From contig JAJFGM010000293.1 in the NCBI GenBank assembly GCA_021776145.1, positions 1-9,576 of the forward strand: a stretch of DNA of 9,576 bases, given 5' to 3'. How positions within the stretch are numbered: position 1 is the stretch's first letter; the number at the start of each line of letters is the position of its first letter. The notes below the pieces were generated by a model. It was not told where the DNA came from. It was given only the letters and a program-made list of their open reading frames with translations, and made no database searches. Below are positions 6,908-9,576 of the stretch, one piece after another. The position numbers were made by a program, and so were the translations under genes. Source of the stretch: Kiloniellaceae bacterium. GTDB taxonomy: Bacteria; Pseudomonadota; Alphaproteobacteria; Kiloniellales; Kiloniellaceae.

Positions 6908-7012
6908 CGGAAACACTGGCTCGTTGTTTCGAGAGAGTAGGGGACTATCCTTGGCAAAAGCGCGCCGACTGCAAGCGTGAAGACGACAGGTTCTTGGCTC
7001 GGTCTTGTGTCG

Positions 7013-7041
7013 TTGCCTGCCGCAGCAGCCCTGGCCATAGT
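7013..7041 (+). promoter_or_regulatory. Candidate sigma70-like promoter for the sugar-phosphate isomerase gene
   Basis: TTGCCT (7013-7018) and CATAGT (7036-7041) are each four of six matches to the consensus hexamers, with 17 bases between them. Transcription would start near 7048 and give a leader of about 40 bases before the ATG at 7091. If correct, the upstream GTG at 6977 would not be transcribed, which supports the shorter protein. Matches of this quality are common by chance. Confidence 0.3.
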
Positions 7042-7090
7042 GTGTTCGGGCCCTACGGCCGCTCAACCTCATCCACAAGGTAGGAATGGA

Positions 7091-7687
7091 ATGTCCGAGA
7101 TTCAGGTGCGCATTGGCGGCATACTTCGAGCCGAGGCAGAGTCGATCCTTGCTGTTCCCGTGACCGCCGCCTACGAAGACGCGCTGGACGCCCTCATGGC
7201 CTGTTCGGGAAAGGTTCTGGCCAGTGGTATGGGCAAGGCCGGCCTGATCGCCCGAAAGTTCGCGGCGATCTTGTCATCGACCGGGACTCCGGCAGTTTTC
7301 ATCCATCCGGCCGAGGCCGCTCACGGCGATCTTGGTTTGGTCGCGCCGGGAGACTGTATCGTCGCCTTCTCGACCAGCGGAAAGACCCGCGAAGTTCTGG
7401 AGTTGGTGAATTTTGCCCGGCATTTGGGCGCAGGTCGCATCATCGGTATCACCTCTCATGTCGATTCCGATTTACGCCGGGCGGCGGATATTCTCCTCGA
7501 TATGGGCCCGATAGAAGAACCCTGTCCGTTGGGCCTTACGCCGTCAGCCAGCATCGCGGTGATGTCGGCGATCAGCGACGCCCTGGCGCTGGTCTTGATG
7601 GAACGCAAGGGCATCACCCGGCACGATTACGGCTTGCGCCATCACGGCGGATATCTTGGGCGCAAGGCGCGGTTGGACAACGAATAG
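7091..7687 (+). CDS. KpsF/GutQ/KdsD-type arabinose-5-phosphate isomerase, SIS domain only (198 aa)
   Basis: The family interconverts D-ribulose 5-phosphate and D-arabinose 5-phosphate, the first step toward Kdo for LPS or capsule. The SIS domain aligns well with E. coli KdsD by eye. Lys49 in GMGKAG, His78 in AAHGDLG, Glu101 in STSGKTREV, Glu143 before PCPLGL and His184 in RHHGGYLGRK correspond to KdsD Lys59, His88, Glu111, Glu152 and His193, so the catalytic set is intact. It ends right after GGYLGRK and lacks the tandem CBS domains of KdsD (328 aa); CBS-less versions are known. The start at 7091 has GGA five bases upstream and begins where homology begins. A GTG at 6977 would add a signal-like N-terminus, unlikely for a cytoplasmic enzyme. 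No Kdo genes are in the window, so the exact sugar is uncertain. Confidence 0.85.
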   Translation: MSEIQVRIGGILRAEAESILAVPVTAAYEDALDALMACSGKVLASGMGKAGLIARKFAAILSSTGTPAVFIHPAEAAHGDLGLVAPGDCIVAFSTSGKTREVLELVNFARHLGAGRIIGITSHVDSDLRRAADILLDMGPIEEPCPLGLTPSASIAVMSAISDALALVLMERKGITRHDYGLRHHGGYLGRKARLDNE

Positions 7688-7704
7688 AAGCAGGCGCGAA
7701 AGGT

Positions 7705-8592
7705 TCAGCGCAGGAATCGCTTTTCCGCCGCCTTGATCTTGTCCATCCCTTGCAACCGGAAAATTTCGCCGACCGGGACGATCTCGCTTTCGACCCCCTC
7801 GATGCCGCTCTCGGCGATTACCTGTGCAAAGACCCGCTGCATGGCCGTGACCGCCGCCCTGACCGCGTGGTTGCCGTAGATCAACATGCCCACCTTGCCA
7901 AGGACGCGGGCGCGCTGGACGGTCATCTGCGGATAAGCCGTGGGCACGAGCACGATGGGCACGGCGCCTCGCCATTCGGCGATGAAGGTCTCGACCTCGT
8001 CAGGCGTCTTGGCTTTCGAATGTACCAGGATCATATCGGCGCCGGCCGCTTCGTAAGCGGCGGCTCGGGCCAGAGCCTCGCCCATGCCCTGGCCGGCGAT
8101 CAGTGCCTCGGTGCGGGCGATCACCAGAAAATCCGGATCCAGACGGCTGGCGATGGCGGCTTCGATCTTGCCCTGAAACTCTTCCTGTCGCAGCAGTTCC
8201 TGGCGGCCTCCCGCGATCAGGCTGGTGACCTTGGGGAAAGTCTTGTCCTCGATGACCACGGCGGCGGCGCCGGCGGCTTCGTAGCTGCGCACCGCATGCA
8301 TGACGTTGTTGACGTTGCCAAAGCCGGTATCGATGTCGGCGACAATCGGCAGCGCCGTCGTTTCCGCCATCGCGCGCAACATATCCAGGTGCTGGGTCAT
8401 GGTGACCAGGCTGACATCGGGCAGGCCATAGAGGGCCGAGAGCTCGAAGCCGCTGGCCCAGATGCCATCGAAGCCGGCTTCCTCGGCGAGGCGCGCCGAG
8501 AGCGGACTGTGGGCCGCCATGATCTGCGCCGGCCCGACGTTGGCGATCCGATCTCCGGCGATCTTGTCGCGGAGTGATTTCGCCTTGCTCAT
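7705..8592 (-). CDS. Phosphonopyruvate hydrolase-like enzyme, PEP mutase/isocitrate lyase superfamily (295 aa)
   Basis: The ATG at 8592 has AAGGGAG (GGGAG complement at 8602-8606) nine bases upstream. The open frame extends 174 codons further, but that part only shadows the thioesterase gene. Superfamily motifs are WASGFE (45-50), PDVSLVT with Asp59, the Mg-binding ADIDTGFGN (Asp86, Asp88), the lid motif EDKTFPKVTSL (115-125), IARTEALIAG with Arg160, and His191. PEP mutases carry EDKxFPKxNS, with Asn before the Ser. Here Thr123 stands in that place, as in Variovorax phosphonopyruvate hydrolase, which splits phosphonopyruvate to pyruvate and phosphate. GGRQELLRQEEFQGKI and VPTAYPQMT also resemble that enzyme. 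A related C-C lyase of the same superfamily is the alternative. It follows a thioesterase gene by 41 bases, and no phosphonate transport or C-P lyase genes are visible. Confidence 0.85.
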   Translation of the reverse strand: MSKAKSLRDKIAGDRIANVGPAQIMAAHSPLSARLAEEAGFDGIWASGFELSALYGLPDVSLVTMTQHLDMLRAMAETTALPIVADIDTGFGNVNNVMHAVRSYEAAGAAAVVIEDKTFPKVTSLIAGGRQELLRQEEFQGKIEAAIASRLDPDFLVIARTEALIAGQGMGEALARAAAYEAAGADMILVHSKAKTPDEVETFIAEWRGAVPIVLVPTAYPQMTVQRARVLGKVGMLIYGNHAVRAAVTAMQRVFAQVIAESGIEGVESEIVPVGEIFRLQGMDKIKAAEKRFLR

Positions 8593-8633
8593 AGCTTGGG
8601 CTCCCTTGTCTTGGGCTGCACTATGTTGGGTCC

Positions 8634-9062
8634 TTAGGCACGCGGCCAAAGGATGATCTGCGTGCAGCGGAAGTGCGCCATTGCCTTTTCCACGCCTTCG
8701 GCCCGAACCTCGGCGTCCCAGACTTGCGTCGTTCGGCCTTGGTGCAGGGGCGAGGCGACACAGCGGATCTTGCCATCGCGCGCCGTGCCGATAAAATTGC
8801 TTTTCAGTTCGGCGGTGGTGAAGCCACTGGCGCCTTGCGGCAGGCTCCGCACGGTTCCGTAGCCGCAACAGGTGTCGGCCAGGGCGACGATGCTGCCGGC
8901 GTGCAGGAAACCGTTCCAGGCTTTGAGTGCCTTCTTGACGTCCAAAGTCGCGATCACTTTGTCGGCCTCGATGCGAAGGAACTCCATGCCCAGATGCCCC
9001 GGCAGATAGTCGGCGCCAGCGGAGTTGAAACCCTCCAGCGTATCGGGGATCTCGATATCCAT
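8634..9062 (-). CDS. PaaI-like hotdog-fold thioesterase (142 aa)
   Basis: The start at 9062 has a strong ribosome site, AAGGAG (complement of 9071-9076), eight bases upstream. Length and layout fit the PaaI/YdiI hotdog thioesterases, which hydrolyse acyl-CoA or aryl-CoA thioesters in the cytoplasm. The active-site helix reads WNGFLHAGSIVALADTCCG: His54-Ala-Gly replaces the common HGG, and Asp63 lies where the catalytic acid is expected. FTTAELKSNFIG (81-92) and HQGRTTQVWDAEV (107-119) are the usual core strands. It is the first gene of a two-gene - strand unit with the phosphonopyruvate hydrolase-like gene; the reason for the pairing is not evident from the sequence. Substrate is unknown. Confidence 0.88.
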   Translation of the reverse strand: MDIEIPDTLEGFNSAGADYLPGHLGMEFLRIEADKVIATLDVKKALKAWNGFLHAGSIVALADTCCGYGTVRSLPQGASGFTTAELKSNFIGTARDGKIRCVASPLHQGRTTQVWDAEVRAEGVEKAMAHFRCTQIILWPRA

Positions 9063-9105
9063 AGGGTTTTCTCCTTGATTCTAGCGGCAGGCCGCGCGGT
9101 GTTCC

Positions 9106-9113
9106 TGTTAACA
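9106..9113. promoter_or_regulatory. TGTTAACA palindrome in a divergent intergenic region
   Basis: This 8-base perfect palindrome is flanked by TTCC on one side and GGAA one base further out on the other. It lies between the thioesterase and amidohydrolase genes, about 45 bases before the thioesterase start. It could be an operator for a regulator controlling either gene. The evidence is only symmetry and location. Confidence 0.25.
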
Positions 9114-9199
9114 CGGAATCGCGCTCGGAAGCAGCGTTGTCGGTGGCACGCCCGTTTTATTCAGAAACGGTCCGTTGGCGGTCGTGGGCCATCGCGCCC

Positions 9200-9228
9200 G
9201 TGTCAGATGGGAATTAGCTTGGTATAAT
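9200..9228 (+). promoter_or_regulatory. Sigma70-like promoter for the amidohydrolase gene
   Basis: A perfect TATAAT (9223-9228) lies 17 bases after GTGTCA (9200-9205), which matches four of six bases of the -35 consensus. Transcription would begin near 9235 and give a leader of about 45 bases before the ATG at 9280. The spacing, perfect -10 box and position directly before a gene make this the most convincing promoter in the window. Confidence 0.6.
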
Positions 9229-9279
9229 TGCCGGCAAAGCAGCGCCTCCGCGGTAGGGGCGTAGTCAGAGGAAAAAATC

Positions 9280-9576
9280 ATGTCGATGTTGTTCAAGGGC
9301 GGATTGGTTTTCGACGGCAAGGGCGCGCGCCAAGAGGGTCAAGGTGTCCTGGTGGAAGGCGCGCGCATCGCTCGTGTCGCGCCGCTTGGCGAGTTCGAGG
9401 GCTATGCCGGCGCGGTGGTGGATACGACCGGCTGTACACTGCTGCCCGGCCTCACCGATTGCCATGTGCACCTGGTTTATTCAGGACACCCCGATCCACG
9501 TGCGGTGATCAGCAAACAGAGCCCGGGCGATATCACCCTGACGGCCCTGGAGAATGCCCAGAAGAGCCTGGCCGGG
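9280..9576 (+). CDS. Amidohydrolase family protein, N-terminal part (cut by window edge)
   Basis: The ATG at 9280 has AGAGGA (9267-9272) seven bases upstream, and the frame is open for 99 codons to the edge. It begins MSMLFKGGLVFDGKGA, then VLVEGARIARVAP, the small beta-sandwich typical of amidohydrolases such as imidazolonepropionase-like and prolidase-like enzymes. It continues to TGCTLLPGLTDCHVHL, where His-x-His is the first metal-binding motif at the start of the TIM barrel. The family hydrolyses C-N bonds using one or two metal ions. The substrate cannot be told without the remaining three quarters. It is divergent from the thioesterase and phosphonopyruvate hydrolase-like pair and may share regulation with them. 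Confidence 0.88.
   Translation, partial: MSMLFKGGLVFDGKGARQEGQGVLVEGARIARVAPLGEFEGYAGAVVDTTGCTLLPGLTDCHVHLVYSGHPDPRAVISKQSPGDITLTALENAQKSLAG

Noticed and set aside
6167..6940. 257-codon + strand open frame opposite purC
   Set aside because: It is antisense to well-conserved PurC coding sequence; long antisense frames are common in GC-rich DNA.
6908..7078. 57-codon N-terminal extension of PurC
   Set aside because: The extension is basic and Cys-rich, unlike PurC, and overlaps the isomerase promoter region; homology starts at the ATG at 6907.
7750..8577. 275-codon + strand open frame opposite the phosphonopyruvate hydrolase-like gene
   Set aside because: It is antisense to a gene with clear superfamily motifs; its Gly/His/Asp-rich composition is typical of a shadow frame.
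7705..8592. PEP mutase (phosphonate biosynthesis) as the function
   Set aside because: The diagnostic Asn of EDKxxxxxNS is replaced by Thr, and there is no phosphonopyruvate decarboxylase gene nearby.
9078..9083. TAGAAT on the - strand as a -10 box for the thioesterase gene
   Set aside because: Transcription would begin inside the ribosome site and no matching -35 box is present.
8593..9114. 174-codon N-terminal extension of the phosphonopyruvate hydrolase-like protein
   Set aside because: It lies over the thioesterase gene in another frame, is Arg-rich, and the ATG at 8592 has a strong ribosome site.

Overview
The window looks like a chromosomal segment of a GC-rich proteobacterium, most likely an alphaproteobacterium. 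The signs are G/C-rich third codon positions in the right half, Shine-Dalgarno-led genes, lipoproteins with lipoboxes, a long-form PurC and a KdsD-type enzyme of Kdo/LPS metabolism. No rRNA, tRNA, CRISPR array, insertion sequence or replication origin was seen. The largest stretch without a gene is about 217 bases.

Region 1 (1-2874, + strand) is a tight four-gene operon of unknown function: the C-terminal part of an inner-membrane protein with a GGPFWFDL motif, a 472-aa lipoprotein, a 178-aa lipoprotein and a 126-aa helical soluble protein. Spacings of 22, 3 and 26 bases suggest one transcript and possibly one envelope-associated assembly. A long inverted repeat with a T-run (about 2902-2984) separates it from the next block and probably terminates it.

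Region 2 (3016-5795, + strand) is the most interesting part: a tyrosinase (type-3 copper enzyme with all six His ligands), a 182-aa protein carrying two copies of TTxxxxEE near its C-terminus, and an ATP-grasp ligase whose start overlaps the stop of the 182-aa gene (GTGA). TTxxxxEE is the core motif of the plesiocin class of graspetides (omega-ester-crosslinked RiPPs), which ATP-grasp enzymes of this kind close. I read this as a probable graspetide-type cassette with an unusually large, folded-looking precursor and a copper oxidase. The two core repeats keep seven of eight residues, yet all seven shared residues use a different synonymous codon, which points to selection on the peptide. The precursor has no Tyr and no Cys, so the tyrosinase cannot be making DOPA on it.

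Region 3 (5906-9576) is more ordinary metabolism. It holds purC (- strand); a divergent CBS-less KpsF/KdsD-type sugar-phosphate isomerase (+ strand); a - strand pair made of a hotdog thioesterase followed by a phosphonopyruvate hydrolase-like enzyme of the PEP mutase/isocitrate lyase superfamily; and, divergent from that pair, the first 99 codons of an amidohydrolase (+ strand, cut by the window edge) behind a good sigma70-like promoter. By eye, regions 1 and 2 are less GC-biased at third positions than region 3, which would fit an accessory segment next to purC; this was not measured.
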